This document shows positions 21,608 through 29,495 of a stretch of 29,495 nucleotides of DNA, in pieces. Below the pieces are notes generated by a model. It saw nothing but the letters and a program-made list of their open reading frames with translations. It did not search any database and had not been told where the DNA came from. Origin of the DNA: Faecalibacterium sp. CAG:1138 (GTDB lineage Bacteria > Bacillota > Clostridia > Christensenellales > CAG-917); NCBI GenBank assembly GCA_000434675.1, contig HF988638.1, forward strand, positions 75,568 through 105,062, given 5' to 3'. Numbering within the stretch: position 1 is the stretch's first letter; each line of letters starts with the position of its first letter. Position numbers and translations under genes: made by a program.

Positions 21608-22501
21608 ATGGGATTTTTTTCAAAAATCAAAGAAAGCCTCAAAAAAACGAAGGACGCCGTCGGCAAAAAGCTGTTTGCGGTGTTTTCCGGCAGAAAGCTG
21701 GACGATGAGTTTTACGACGATTTGCAGGACGCGCTTATATCCGCCGACTTCGGCGTCGTGGCAACCGACGAAATAATCGAGGAACTTAAAGATCGCGTTT
21801 ACCGCAAAAAGGTTACCGACACCGACGGCGCCAAAAAGCTTTTGAAGCAGATTATGATCGAAAGCGTTGACTACGAAATTCCGCCGTACGAATATCCGCT
21901 GGTGATTTTGGTTGCCGGCGTGAACGGCGTCGGGAAAACCACCGCCATCGGCAAGCTTGCCAACAAATTCAAGAAGCAAGGCAAATCCGTTGTCGTTGCG
22001 GCGGCGGACACCTTCAGGGCGGCCGCAAGCGAACAGCTGGAAATATGGGCCGAGCGCGCGGACGTAAGGATTATCAAGCACGGCGAGGGCAGCGATCCCG
22101 CTTCCGTGGTTTACGACGCAGTGGCTTCGGCCAAGGCCAAAAAAACCGACGTCGTTTTGGTGGATACGGCAGGCAGATTGCACAACAAAAAGAACCTTAT
22201 GGAAGAGCTCAAGAAAATTCACCGCGTGGTGGAGAGAGAATTTCCGGAAGCGGATTTCAGAAACTATATCGTGCTTGACGCTACAACCGGCCAAAACGCC
22301 GTACAGCAAGCGGAAGTTTTCGGAGAAGTCGTCGACGTTGACGGCATCATTCTGAATAAACTCGACGGCACGGCAAAGGGCGGAGTGGTGCTTGCCATCT
22401 CTGCGGAAATGGAAATCCCGGTCGTGTACGTCGGCGTGGGTGAAAAAATCGACGATTTGGAGGACTTTAACGCCGAAGAATTCGTCGACGGAATTTTGTA
22501 A
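21608..22501 (+). CDS. ftsY: Signal recognition particle receptor FtsY
   Basis: A 297-residue SRP GTPase that docks the SRP-ribosome complex at the membrane. It has the N domain (about 1-90) and G domain but no long acidic A domain, as in many Firmicutes; the amphipathic start MGFFSKIKESLKKTKDAV probably binds membrane lipids. Motifs seen are G1 GVNGVGKTT (104-112), DTFRAAASEQL (134-144), G3 DTAGR (186-190), TTGQN (226-230) and the G4/closing region NKLDGTAKGG (250-259). A GAGGAG ribosome binding site is embedded in the end of smc. The bidirectional terminator at 22506 closes the operon. Confidence 0.97.
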   Translation: MGFFSKIKESLKKTKDAVGKKLFAVFSGRKLDDEFYDDLQDALISADFGVVATDEIIEELKDRVYRKKVTDTDGAKKLLKQIMIESVDYEIPPYEYPLVILVAGVNGVGKTTAIGKLANKFKKQGKSVVVAAADTFRAAASEQLEIWAERADVRIIKHGEGSDPASVVYDAVASAKAKKTDVVLVDTAGRLHNKKNLMEELKKIHRVVEREFPEADFRNYIVLDATTGQNAVQQAEVFGEVVDVDGIILNKLDGTAKGGVVLAISAEMEIPVVYVGVGEKIDDLEDFNAEEFVDGIL

Positions 22502-22505
22502 AAAG

Positions 22506-22534
22506 AAAAGCCTTCCAAAATGGAAGGCTTTTTT
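22506..22534. terminator. Bidirectional terminator between ftsY and coiled-coil gene
   Basis: A perfect 12-bp stem AAAAGCCTTCCA (22506-22517) / TGGAAGGCTTTT (22521-22532) with an AAA loop. On the plus strand the T-run reaches 22534; on the minus strand CTTTTCTTTTT follows. It serves both convergent transcripts. Confidence 0.92.
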
Positions 22535-22536
22535 CG

Positions 22537-23127
22537 TTAGCCGGCGAGGGTGTCGGCAAGTTTTTTGAGGTCGTCGTCGGGAGCGGCCTCTTCTTCGGGA
22601 TCTATGCCGAGCCGCTTTTTAAGCGAAGATATGAGGTCGTACAGCTCCGTTTTTTCGGAGGACAGGCGTTCGGCCTCTTTTTTGAAGTGTTCCTCCGGCG
22701 CGGACGACGACGTAAGACGTATGCCGAACTCTTTTCCGAGCATTTTTTCGATGGAAAGAGCAGTGTCTACGGCCACCGCCTGCAAGTTCAGAACGTCCTT
22801 TTCAAAACCGTATTTCGCGGCCAGAGTTTCGTACGCGTCAATCCATTTCGCCTGAAAAAGCTTGAGCCGCTCTATTTCCAAAGCGTATTGAAGTTTGAGG
22901 TCGGTTTCCATTTCCGAAGCCTTTTCGGCCACCACGAGCATAACCTCGGCCACGTCTTTTTCGCGCTTTTTGTATTCGTCGAGGCTTGCGTTGAGGTCGG
23001 CTTCGTTTTTCAAAAGCGCGGTTATGCGCTCCCGCTGTTCGGCGAGAGCGTTTTCGTAATATGAAGTCTGTGAAGCAAGTTGCTGTTCGAATTTGCGGTT
23101 CTTTGCCGCGCCAAATAATTTTTTCAT
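22537..23127 (-). CDS. Coiled-coil protein, family not recognised
   Basis: A 196-residue hydrophilic protein. Residues about 10-110 are rich in Glu, Lys, Ala and Leu with heptad-like spacing (QLASQTSYYENALAEQRERI, then a stretch to EIERLKLFQAKWID), predicted to be a long coiled coil. A second charged helix spans about 140-170, with an acidic tail (DPEEEAAPDDDLKK). The start MKKLFGAAKNRKFEQQL is basic. It resembles DivIVA- or GrpE-like helical proteins in composition only; the DivIVA signature near the N-terminus is missing, so I do not name it. GGTGAT upstream of the ATG is a fair ribosome binding site that lies partly in an inverted repeat (23135-23161). No promoter is visible just upstream, so it is probably co-transcribed with the gene at 23190-24143. 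Confidence 0.78.
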   Translation of the reverse strand: MKKLFGAAKNRKFEQQLASQTSYYENALAEQRERITALLKNEADLNASLDEYKKREKDVAEVMLVVAEKASEMETDLKLQYALEIERLKLFQAKWIDAYETLAAKYGFEKDVLNLQAVAVDTALSIEKMLGKEFGIRLTSSSAPEEHFKKEAERLSSEKTELYDLISSLKKRLGIDPEEEAAPDDDLKKLADTLAG

Positions 23128-23134
23128 AGTATCA

Positions 23135-23161
23135 CCCTTGAATATGCTAACATCTCAAGGG
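23135..23161 (-). promoter_or_regulatory. Inverted repeat overlapping ribosome binding site
   Basis: On the minus strand CCCTTGA and TCAAGGG (a perfect 7-bp repeat, 13-base spacer) would form a hairpin whose 3' arm includes the AAGGG part of the ribosome binding site for the 22537-23127 gene. An extra ATG/CAT pairing is possible in the loop. Confidence 0.4.
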
Positions 23162-23189
23162 GCGGAAAAAACCGAAAAAAATGTCGAAA

Positions 23190-24143
23190 TCAGTCTTTTA
23201 TTGAAATATTGTCGATGAGGCGGTCCTTTATGGAAAAAGTTGCGACTTTAGGCTTCACGAAACCGAAATCGACGCCGTCGTCATAGACGTTGTAGGAGCC
23301 GTCGGGCAGCTTTTCGTAGCGGCAAAAGCTGCCGAAAAATTCAGGAAGGTACGGGGCTTTTCCTTTAAGCTCGGGGCCGAGGTATTTTTCCGCTGCAGAA
23401 AAGTCGCCTGCCCGCGTTGCCTCAAGGAGCAGAGAAGGAAGAGAGGCGAGGTCGTAGCCGCCTGCGTTTTCGTAGGAAAATTCTTCTTTTATCGGTCTGA
23501 AACCGGTTTCGGTGAAGGTGTAAAAAGATTTCCTGACGCGCCCCAAAAGGTCCTTAAACTTCGTCGTCTCCAAAAAGCCGTCGTCCGAAAAAGCGTATTC
23601 GTCGGCTTCGCCCTCGTACAGCAGTCTGAAAACTCCGTCGTAGGAACAAACCGCCATATAGTTTTTGTCGGTTTTTGCTTTTGCCACGCAAAGAAGTGCC
23701 GATTTCGACGGTTGAAACATAAGTTTAAGGTCGGTTAAATCCTTTTTTGGGGAAATAGTCTGGCTTTCGTCGCCCGAAGAAAGAACGATAAGAGGGCGAT
23801 TTTTGCCGTATGCCGAAAAGTTTACGCGGTTATTTTTGAAGTTTGCGGAAACAAAATAGTCGGGTTTCCCGCCCGGGGAAGCCGGCTCCTTAAATCGGTA
23901 AGCGAGGGCGTAAGTGCCGTCGGAATAGGCGATGAGTTTTATTCTTCCGAGAACCGATGTTTCCTCCCCGAAATCTATAAGCCCGAAAACGGGATCGGTT
24001 TTGGGATCGTCGGAATAAACGGCCACAGAAACCGCGCCTTCCGGCACGGTCAGCTTTACGGTTTTCCCCGTTCCTTTGACGGCGGTCAAGCTATTTAAAA
24101 CAAGCGTTTCGCCACTTTTCGGGCAAACGAAAATTTCGGGCAT
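23190..24143 (-). CDS. Unrecognised 317-residue protein
   Basis: I do not recognise the family. The start at 24143 is supported by AAAGGAG at 24149-24155. The protein has no signal peptide or transmembrane segment. The N-terminal two thirds are rich in short strands (VKLTVPEGAVSVAVYSDD, then IKLIAYSDGTYALAYRF and MAVCSYDGVFRLLYEGEADE), suggesting a beta-rich, possibly repeated sandwich fold. The C-terminal third is mixed, with LPSLLLEATRAGDFSAAEKY reading as a helical hairpin and a final strand region. GTGKT at residues 24-28 is not in a P-loop context and is not taken as an ATP site. It lies between a lipoprotein gene and a coiled-coil gene on the same strand, so all three may be one transcript. 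Its role is unknown. Confidence 0.75.
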   Translation of the reverse strand: MPEIFVCPKSGETLVLNSLTAVKGTGKTVKLTVPEGAVSVAVYSDDPKTDPVFGLIDFGEETSVLGRIKLIAYSDGTYALAYRFKEPASPGGKPDYFVSANFKNNRVNFSAYGKNRPLIVLSSGDESQTISPKKDLTDLKLMFQPSKSALLCVAKAKTDKNYMAVCSYDGVFRLLYEGEADEYAFSDDGFLETTKFKDLLGRVRKSFYTFTETGFRPIKEEFSYENAGGYDLASLPSLLLEATRAGDFSAAEKYLGPELKGKAPYLPEFFGSFCRYEKLPDGSYNVYDDGVDFGFVKPKVATFSIKDRLIDNISIKD

Positions 24144-24160
24144 AAAAACTCCTTTGCCCG

Positions 24161-24198
24161 AAAAAAAACAGGCGGGCTACATTAGCCTATGCCTGTTT
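24161..24198 (-). terminator. Terminator or attenuator after the lipoprotein gene
   Basis: AAACAGGC (24166-24173) pairs with GCCTGTTT (24191-24198), with GGCT/AGCC as an inner helix. On the minus strand T8 (24168-24161) follows. Only 17 bases separate it from the next start codon at 24143, leaving no room for a separate promoter, so partial read-through is likely. Confidence 0.75.
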
Positions 24199-24212
24199 CG
24201 TTTTTTTTATAA

Positions 24213-25028
24213 CTATTCGATTTCAATGTTCGTAAGTTTGAAGATCACGTCGTTCTCGACGATTTCTATAAGCGGAGAAGAAATCTTTTTGCCGTTTATC
24301 TCGATGGCGTCTGATGCGTAGTAGGCGTAGTACTTCTTGCCGGCAAGGTCGCTTCGGGAATAGACCACGGTTTTGCATTTTACGTCGGACTTAAACGGGA
24401 CGGATATGGTGGCCGAGGAAGCGGTGGACACCGACAGTTTCACTGCCTGACCTTCTTTTGCTATAGGGACGTTTATCGTCCAGCTTGAAATCTGCGAGCC
24501 TGCGGCGCGGAACAGCGTGTAAAGTTCCGAGTTGTCGTAGTACGGCGAAGCAAGGCCGATTTCGACGGGGGTTACGCTGTCCAAGGTGGCGGAAGAGTCG
24601 GAGTAGAGATAGATTTTCGTTTTGGCTTTTTCGTTGTCGTAGACGATCGTCTGATACGACGTTACGCCGTCGGTCGTCTGTTCGCGGTAGCTTGCGATCG
24701 GGATAAGCTTTTGCTTGTCGGTCGCTTTGCCGAAGAGCAGCACTTCCACGAAAGAAAAATCGCCGAAGGAAAATCTGTTTATCTGAAGCTGATTGGTGAC
24801 TTTGTCGAAATGCGCAAGGCCGACGTCCAGAGATTCGTTCTGCACGAGGCGAAGCTCGGTGGAGTAGCTGCCCGTTTCGGAGTTTCCGTTTTGCGTAACC
24901 TCGTAGGTGAACTTTTCGTAGGAGCCCCACACGACGTCCGATTCCATTGCGTGATTTGTGTTGTTGCAGCCGGCCAGAACGCCCGCAAGCGCCAGAATTA
25001 CCAGCGCCAAAGCAAAAACTTTTTTCAT
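24213..25028 (-). CDS. Predicted lipoprotein, function unknown
   Basis: A 271-residue protein with a clear lipoprotein signal: MKK, a hydrophobic stretch, then lipobox LAGC with the modified cysteine at residue 21. After processing it should be anchored to the outer face of the cytoplasmic membrane. The mature part is a beta-rich domain with many Ser/Thr and aromatic residues (WGSYEKFTYEVTQNG, SSATLDSVTPVEIG, KKYYAYYASDAIEING) and no transmembrane segment. I recognise no catalytic or binding motif. It has a good extended -10 promoter at 25065-25093 and is the first gene of a probable three-gene minus-strand unit. A substrate-binding protein is unlikely, because no transporter is near and the fold does not show that pattern. 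Confidence 0.85.
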   Translation of the reverse strand: MKKVFALALVILALAGVLAGCNNTNHAMESDVVWGSYEKFTYEVTQNGNSETGSYSTELRLVQNESLDVGLAHFDKVTNQLQINRFSFGDFSFVEVLLFGKATDKQKLIPIASYREQTTDGVTSYQTIVYDNEKAKTKIYLYSDSSATLDSVTPVEIGLASPYYDNSELYTLFRAAGSQISSWTINVPIAKEGQAVKLSVSTASSATISVPFKSDVKCKTVVYSRSDLAGKKYYAYYASDAIEINGKKISSPLIEIVENDVIFKLTNIEIE

Positions 25029-25064
25029 ATATGCCTCTTTTGGTGGATTATCTTAACGATAATG

Positions 25065-25093
25065 ATTATAACAAATAACGTTTGCTTTCGCAA
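25065..25093 (-). promoter_or_regulatory. Promoter of the lipoprotein gene
   Basis: On the minus strand TTGCGA (25093-25088), a 17-bp spacer and TATAAT (25070-25065) preceded by TGT (extended -10). It is about 36 bases upstream of the lipoprotein start codon and divergent from the addB promoter. Confidence 0.75.
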
Positions 25094-25153
25094 GAAAAAT
25101 CGGACTAATTTTGAAAAATATAGTTTGCGGTGTAATTTTGCACCGCTCAGACC

Positions 25154-25183
25154 TTGCAAAAAGGGCGGCTTGGATGTTACAAT
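25154..25183 (+). promoter_or_regulatory. Promoter of addB-addA
   Basis: TTGCAA (25154-25159) and TACAAT (25178-25183), the latter preceded by TGT (extended -10), with an 18-bp spacer. A CGAGG ribosome binding site follows just before the ATG at 25227. Confidence 0.6.
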
Positions 25184-25226
25184 AATAATATAAATAATTC
25201 TTATTTTTATTATTAACCGAGGTATT

Positions 25227-28200
25227 ATGGCACTCAAACTTATCACCGGCGACACTTTCAAGGCCGAGTTCGACGGCGTTATGGCCGAGCTTAAACGCAA
25301 TTATCTTGCCGACAGACGTGCAATGCACGTCGTTCTGGTCCCCGACAAATTTTCGCTTACCATGGAAAAAGAGGTTCTGGAAAGCCTGAATCTGGAAGGA
25401 AGCGCCAACGTGCAGGTTCTGTCGTTTTTGCGTTTTGCGGGCCGCGCGATGAAAAACAGCGTCAAAAATTGTCTGACGCCGCAGGGCGTGGTTATGCTGT
25501 TGCAAAAAGTGATAAACGACGTAGGAGATAGGCTTACGGTTTATAAGAACGCGTCGAAAACCCCGTCCTTTGCAAACGAAATGTACGCGTCGCTGACCTC
25601 GCTCAGAAACAGCGGCGTGACCGTGCAGGCATTAAGGGACGCTTTGCCGCGGATAAAATCGCAGGTGCTTGCCGAAAAAACACAGGACATGGCCATAATT
25701 TTGGAGGCGTATCTCGCCGAGCTTCAAAGCGGTTACGTCGACAGCACCACCAGACTTGAAAAATTTGCCGGGTTCATACCTTCGATGCCGAACGTCGAAA
25801 GGACCTATTTTTACGTTACCGACATCTACAAATTCACCGCGCCGGAATACGACGTTTTAGAGGCGCTGGCAAAAAGCTCGCCGGGGGTAACGGTGGGGCT
25901 TCCTCTCGGGTACGGAGAGAACAAAAGATTGTTCCCTTTCGGGGTTAAGGCTCGGATAGTTTCTATGTGCAAAAACGCGGGAATTTTGCTTAAAGAGGGG
26001 CGCGCGTCCGCTTGCATAAAACCGCAGTTTCAAAAAATCGTGGACAATTTGTATTCGTACAGGGGAGTGTTGCAGACGTCTGCGGGCGGAGCGATCGAGA
26101 TTTCGTACGCCGACGACAATTTTTCGGAGTGCGAAGAAGCGGCGTCGAAAATTGCGGAGCTTATCAATTTTTCGGACTACCGCTATAAGGATATTGCCGT
26201 CGTGATTCCCGACGAAGGATATTTCGGTCCTGTCAAATCGGCGTTCGAGCGTTTCGGCATACCGCATTTTGTGGACGAAAGCACGGTGTTCACCGGTCTT
26301 TTGCCGATAAAATATTTGCTGTCCGTGTTGTCCTATTCGTCCACGCGACTGACGGACGACGCTTTGGAAATCGTCAAAAATCCGCTGTTTACGGAAGGCG
26401 AAGATCTGACCTTCGACGACGTGGACGCTTTTGAAAACTTCATTTTGCCGTTCGGAGCGGACAGAATGGTATTTCTTAAAGAATTTTCTGGCGACGAGGC
26501 GGCAGAAAAGGTCCGTCAGACGTTTTTGGAAAAAATGCCGAAATTCAAAAAAGCGGATACGGCCGAAAACTTCACCGAAAAAATCGAAAAGTTTTTGTCG
26601 GACGACAAATTTTTCCAAAAGGTATCAAGTTTTGCGGCCGAGGCTAAGGACGCGAAAATTCAAAAAAGCTTTTCGCAGACGGAAAGCAGGCTTTGCTCCG
26701 TTTTTGAGGAAATAAAACGCACGATAGGCAAATCGTTTATGGACTTTGACGACTATCTCCGCGTGCTTACGTCCACGCTTGAAAGCGTCAAAATCAGCCT
26801 TACGCCGCTTTATCTCGATTCGGTTTTCGTCGGCACTTCGCAAAAAAGCCGCTTCGAAGGCGTGAAAACCATGTTCGTTTTGGGTGCCACCGCTTCGGGT
26901 ATGCCGGAGGGAGTGGGGAACACCGCCATAATATCCGCCGACGACGAAACCCTTCTTTCGGAAGCGGGAATCGAACTTTCGCCGACCAAAATGCAGCAAG
27001 CGTTGTCGAACATGTTTTATCTGGCCGAGCTTATAGTTCGGCCGACGGAAAAACTGATCGTAAGCTATCCTAAAACCGTTTTGGGCGCGGCCATGCAGCC
27101 GTCTACGCTTATCGATCAGCTGCTGTCGCTGTTTTCTGACCTTAAGGTTTCGGAACCGAGGTTCGGAACGATTTTTGAGAGAACCGAAATGTCCGACGAA
27201 GAAAAGGCCAGAGAATTCGGTCTCAAATTCGGCAGTCGAAAAAACGCCTATTATCACGTTCTCGGCGAGGCGAAGGAAGCGGCTGTTATAAAAGAGCATA
27301 AAAAACCGTATGAAGTGGCGTTTTCGCTTCTGACCGACGAAGAAAAAGCTGCCGTAAATCGCTATTTCGACAAGACTGACGAACCGAAAATAACAGACGG
27401 GTACGAGCTTTTCTTCAAAGATTTTTCAAAGGGCGGCTACGTAACTTCGGTAAGCCAGTTGGAAAAATACTTTGCCTGCCCGCTTCAGAACTATTTTGCC
27501 TACGGCCTGCGGTTGCAAAAACGCGTAACCGACGTCATTGAAAACAGCCTGACGGGAAGCTTCATTCACGAGGTTCTGGAAAAATATTTCACGCTTTTTG
27601 CCGAAGGCAAACTGGACAAAAAAACGGTTAAGGAAGACGAAATCCGAAAAATCGTTTCCGAAATTTCGGACGAGGTTTCGGGCGAAAAGGACTTTTTGGC
27701 CTTCACCATGCCGGGGAAACATAAAACGGGATTTACAAGGCTGAAAGGCGACTGCGTAAAAATCTGCATCGCCCTTACCGAAACCATAAAAAATTCGTCG
27801 TACAATCCGTACAAGCTCGAAGCCGCTTTCTGGAACGGCAGCACCGACAGGCAGGGCAACAAGCTTAAAAACGTCTATAAACCGCTGACGTTTACTGCCG
27901 ACGGGCGCACGGTGAGTTTGAGAGGAAAAATCGACCGCATCGACGTGTTTGAAAACAATTTTTACGTCATCGACTACAAGAGCTACGGAAAGGACATAAG
28001 TTTTCAGGACGTATTTTTCGGCACGGCCATTCAGCTGGTGGCATATATGACCGCCATTGAAAAGGAGGAGAACAAAACTCCGACCGGCGTGTTCTATCTT
28101 CCTGTTACCGTGGGCTACAAGGCGCAGTCGCAGGCAGAGGAAAAACGTTTTCACGCAAACGGATTTTTCGACTGTTCTTACGAAAAGGCGGCGGAGATGG

Positions 28201-28604
28201 AAAACTCCCTGAGAAATTTGAAAGTCGGCCAAAAGATTTCGGGCAAATTTTTGAAAAATTCGTTCACGGCAAAGACGGTGAAGGATAATTCGGAGACGGC
28301 GGGCGAAATCGTTCGCGCCCTGAACGAAAAAACTGGACTTGACGAGGATTGCGAGCTTAAAATAACGGGCTCGGGAGCCGTGAAAGGCTCGGTTCTGAGC
28401 AGCATGGGCGACTACGTAACGAAGCTTGTGGAAAGGGCAATTTCGGAAATCGGCGGCGGCTACGTCGAGGCGAAGCCTACCCAAAAAGCCTGCGATTTTT
28501 GCGACTACAAAGATATTTGTCAAAAAACCGATTTGACGTACAGAAAGCACCCGAAAGTCGGTGCGGAGAACTTTGCCGCCGCAGTGGAGGAAGAAAATGA
28601 GTAA
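25227..28604 (+). CDS. addB: ATP-dependent helicase/nuclease subunit B
   Basis: A 1125-residue subunit of the AddAB enzyme, which processes double-strand breaks for RecA loading and recognises Chi. The C-terminal nuclease domain has DRID (903-906) and VIDYKSY (914-920, Asp916 and Lys918), the RecB-type metal-binding core. Four cysteines, Cys751 (FACPLQNYF) and Cys1089, 1092 and 1098 (ACDFCDYKDIC), match the AddB [4Fe-4S] staple in spacing (CxxC then x5-C). The N-terminus begins MALKLITGDTFKAEFDG, where Bacillus AddB has a Walker A motif of the GRSGSGKT type; here it is degenerate. The single working motor would then be AddA. Its stop overlaps the addA start by 8 bp. Confidence 0.94.
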   Translation: MALKLITGDTFKAEFDGVMAELKRNYLADRRAMHVVLVPDKFSLTMEKEVLESLNLEGSANVQVLSFLRFAGRAMKNSVKNCLTPQGVVMLLQKVINDVGDRLTVYKNASKTPSFANEMYASLTSLRNSGVTVQALRDALPRIKSQVLAEKTQDMAIILEAYLAELQSGYVDSTTRLEKFAGFIPSMPNVERTYFYVTDIYKFTAPEYDVLEALAKSSPGVTVGLPLGYGENKRLFPFGVKARIVSMCKNAGILLKEGRASACIKPQFQKIVDNLYSYRGVLQTSAGGAIEISYADDNFSECEEAASKIAELINFSDYRYKDIAVVIPDEGYFGPVKSAFERFGIPHFVDESTVFTGLLPIKYLLSVLSYSSTRLTDDALEIVKNPLFTEGEDLTFDDVDAFENFILPFGADRMVFLKEFSGDEAAEKVRQTFLEKMPKFKKADTAENFTEKIEKFLSDDKFFQKVSSFAAEAKDAKIQKSFSQTESRLCSVFEEIKRTIGKSFMDFDDYLRVLTSTLESVKISLTPLYLDSVFVGTSQKSRFEGVKTMFVLGATASGMPEGVGNTAIISADDETLLSEAGIELSPTKMQQALSNMFYLAELIVRPTEKLIVSYPKTVLGAAMQPSTLIDQLLSLFSDLKVSEPRFGTIFERTEMSDEEKAREFGLKFGSRKNAYYHVLGEAKEAAVIKEHKKPYEVAFSLLTDEEKAAVNRYFDKTDEPKITDGYELFFKDFSKGGYVTSVSQLEKYFACPLQNYFAYGLRLQKRVTDVIENSLTGSFIHEVLEKYFTLFAEGKLDKKTVKEDEIRKIVSEISDEVSGEKDFLAFTMPGKHKTGFTRLKGDCVKICIALTETIKNSSYNPYKLEAAFWNGSTDRQGNKLKNVYKPLTFTADGRTVSLRGKIDRIDVFENNFYVIDYKSYGKDISFQDVFFGTAIQLVAYMTAIEKEENKTPTGVFYLPVTVGYKAQSQAEEKRFHANGFFDCSYEKAAEMENSLRNLKVGQKISGKFLKNSFTAKTVKDNSETAGEIVRALNEKTGLDEDCELKITGSGAVKGSVLSSMGDYVTKLVERAISEIGGGYVEAKPTQKACDFCDYKDICQKTDLTYRKHPKVGAENFAAAVEEENE

Positions 28605-29495
28605 ACCGAACTACACACCAAATCAACAAAAAGCATTGACGGCGCAGGGCAACGCCGCCGTTTCTGCGTCGGCGGGTTCGGGCAAAACCACGGTGATGAT
28701 TGCAAAAATTTTGAGGGATCTCGAAACCACCGACATCGAAAACATTCTCATCCTCACCTACAACAATTCCATCGCCGCTGAAATGCGCGCGAAAATCATA
28801 TCCGCGCTCTTCGAGGCAGTGAAGAACGCCGACGGCGAAGCCAAGCGTTCACGCTACGCCGCGCAAATCGACAAAATTCAGTTTGCCGACATAAGCACCA
28901 TTCACGGGTTCTGCAACCGACTGGTGAAATCGAACTTTGAGGTTCTGGGCATCGATCCGGCCTACGACGTGGCCGAGGACGACGACGTTTCGCAAAAGGC
29001 GCTGAAGGAAGTTTTGGACGAGTACTATTCGTCTGACGACGAAGTGTTTCAAAAGATAACCGAATATTTGCTTGCAAAGCCGACGGACGATTATCTTGAG
29101 AAGGTTATTCTGAAAATTTATCGACAGTTGGAAATTCAGCCAAACCCCGAAAAAGCGCTTTCGCGCCTCAAAGAAATACACTCGGAGGCGTCTGCGGCGC
29201 CTGCGGAAAAGGTCGTTCTGAATTATTATAAGAACCTGTTTTCAGACCTTGCTTCGTTGCTTTCGGAAACGGGGAAGAGGGCGTCGGCTTTTGCTACGAA
29301 CGACGCCGATCAAAAATACGTTGACGCCGTTAAGTCCGTTTTTGTCAAAGCCAAAAGTTTGGCGGAGGCAAAAAGCCTGTCGGAGCTTTCGTCTTTGGCC
29401 GAAAGCGTTGCGGGCGGGCTTTCGAATATGCCGTCAAAATACTCGGGCCCGTCGGAAATCAAGGAAGCGGCGAAAGCTTTCAAAAAAGCGGTTAT
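28597..29495 (+). CDS. addA: ATP-dependent helicase/nuclease subunit A, 3' end cut off
   Basis: The gene starts at the ATG at 28597, overlapping the end of addB, and stays open to the window edge (299 codons; the full subunit is about 1150-1250 residues). It is a UvrD-type SF1 helicase with a C-terminal nuclease domain, the latter outside the window. The N-terminus has the Q-motif region YTPNQQKAL, Walker A ASAGSGKTT (24-32) and motif Ia LILTYNNSIAAEMRAKI (usually LVVTFTNAAAAEMK). STIHGFCNRLVKSNFEVLGI is close to the AddA phrase TLHSFC followed by the IDP motif. A GGAGG site at 28586-28590, inside addB, supports the start. It forms an operon with addB. Confidence 0.95.
   Translation, partial: MSKPNYTPNQQKALTAQGNAAVSASAGSGKTTVMIAKILRDLETTDIENILILTYNNSIAAEMRAKIISALFEAVKNADGEAKRSRYAAQIDKIQFADISTIHGFCNRLVKSNFEVLGIDPAYDVAEDDDVSQKALKEVLDEYYSSDDEVFQKITEYLLAKPTDDYLEKVILKIYRQLEIQPNPEKALSRLKEIHSEASAAPAEKVVLNYYKNLFSDLASLLSETGKRASAFATNDADQKYVDAVKSVFVKAKSLAEAKSLSELSSLAESVAGGLSNMPSKYSGPSEIKEAAKAFKKAV

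Noticed and set aside
23213..24143. GTGKT in the unrecognised protein as a nucleotide-binding P-loop
   Set aside because: It lies inside a run of strands, lacks the full GxxxxGK[ST] pattern and a helix after it, and no Walker B is seen.

Overview
This window reads as a chromosomal housekeeping segment of an anaerobic, low-to-mid GC Gram-positive bacterium, most likely an uncultured member of the Clostridia (Bacillota). The basis is the set of Firmicutes-type genes (ylbJ, tmcAL/ylbM, yceD-rpmF-plsX-rnc-smc-ftsY, AddAB rather than RecBCD), strong AGGAGG-type ribosome binding sites, sigma-A-like promoters and short intergenic spaces. The lineage call is inference; no rRNA or other phylogenetic marker gene is present. 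I see no tRNA, rRNA, CRISPR array, insertion sequence or prophage, and no stretch over 300 bases without a gene.

Layout. (1) 1-3445, plus strand: the 3' part of an SdhB/FrdB-like iron-sulfur protein, a fumarate-reductase-type flavoprotein with a complete active site, and an AspT/YidE-family antiporter without RCK domains. They probably form one operon for cytoplasmic fumarate reduction coupled to dicarboxylate or amino-acid exchange. (2) 3551-6161: a predicted tail-anchored acidic protein (minus), a PadR regulator with a HAAS-type membrane protein (plus) and a perfect inverted-repeat operator candidate, and a small membrane protein (minus). (3) 6271-10727, plus strand: a DUF2156 / Eis-like acetyltransferase fusion, then alr-rsmD-coaD and a coiled-coil gene in a tight operon. 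(4) 10724-12895, minus strand: ylbJ and tmcAL, meeting the previous operon tail to tail with a 4-bp overlap. Each side seems to carry its terminator inside the other's coding sequence. (5) 13036-15244: pta-ackA, the acetate/ATP-forming pair. (6) 15330-17758: yceD-rpmF-plsX-rnc, without the acpP gene often found between plsX and rnc. (7) 18020-22501: smc-ftsY behind a strong promoter and a structured leader of about 130 nt. (8) 22537-25028, minus strand: a lipoprotein, an unrecognised protein and a coiled-coil protein, probably one transcript. (9) 25227 to the end: addB and the start of addA.

How the genes fit together. Pta-AckA yields ATP and acetate, while the fumarate reductase-like pair could serve as the electron sink. 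alr feeds cell-wall synthesis, coaD makes CoA, and plsX starts phospholipid synthesis. rsmD, tmcAL, rpmF and rnc serve ribosomes and RNA. smc, ftsY and addAB serve chromosome segregation, membrane targeting and double-strand break repair.

I did not find a clearly new multi-gene system. The items most worth a second look are the smc leader RNA, the reciprocal embedded terminators at 10683-10821, the PadR operator, the DUF2156-Eis fusion, the fumarate/antiporter operon and the AddB without a Walker A motif.
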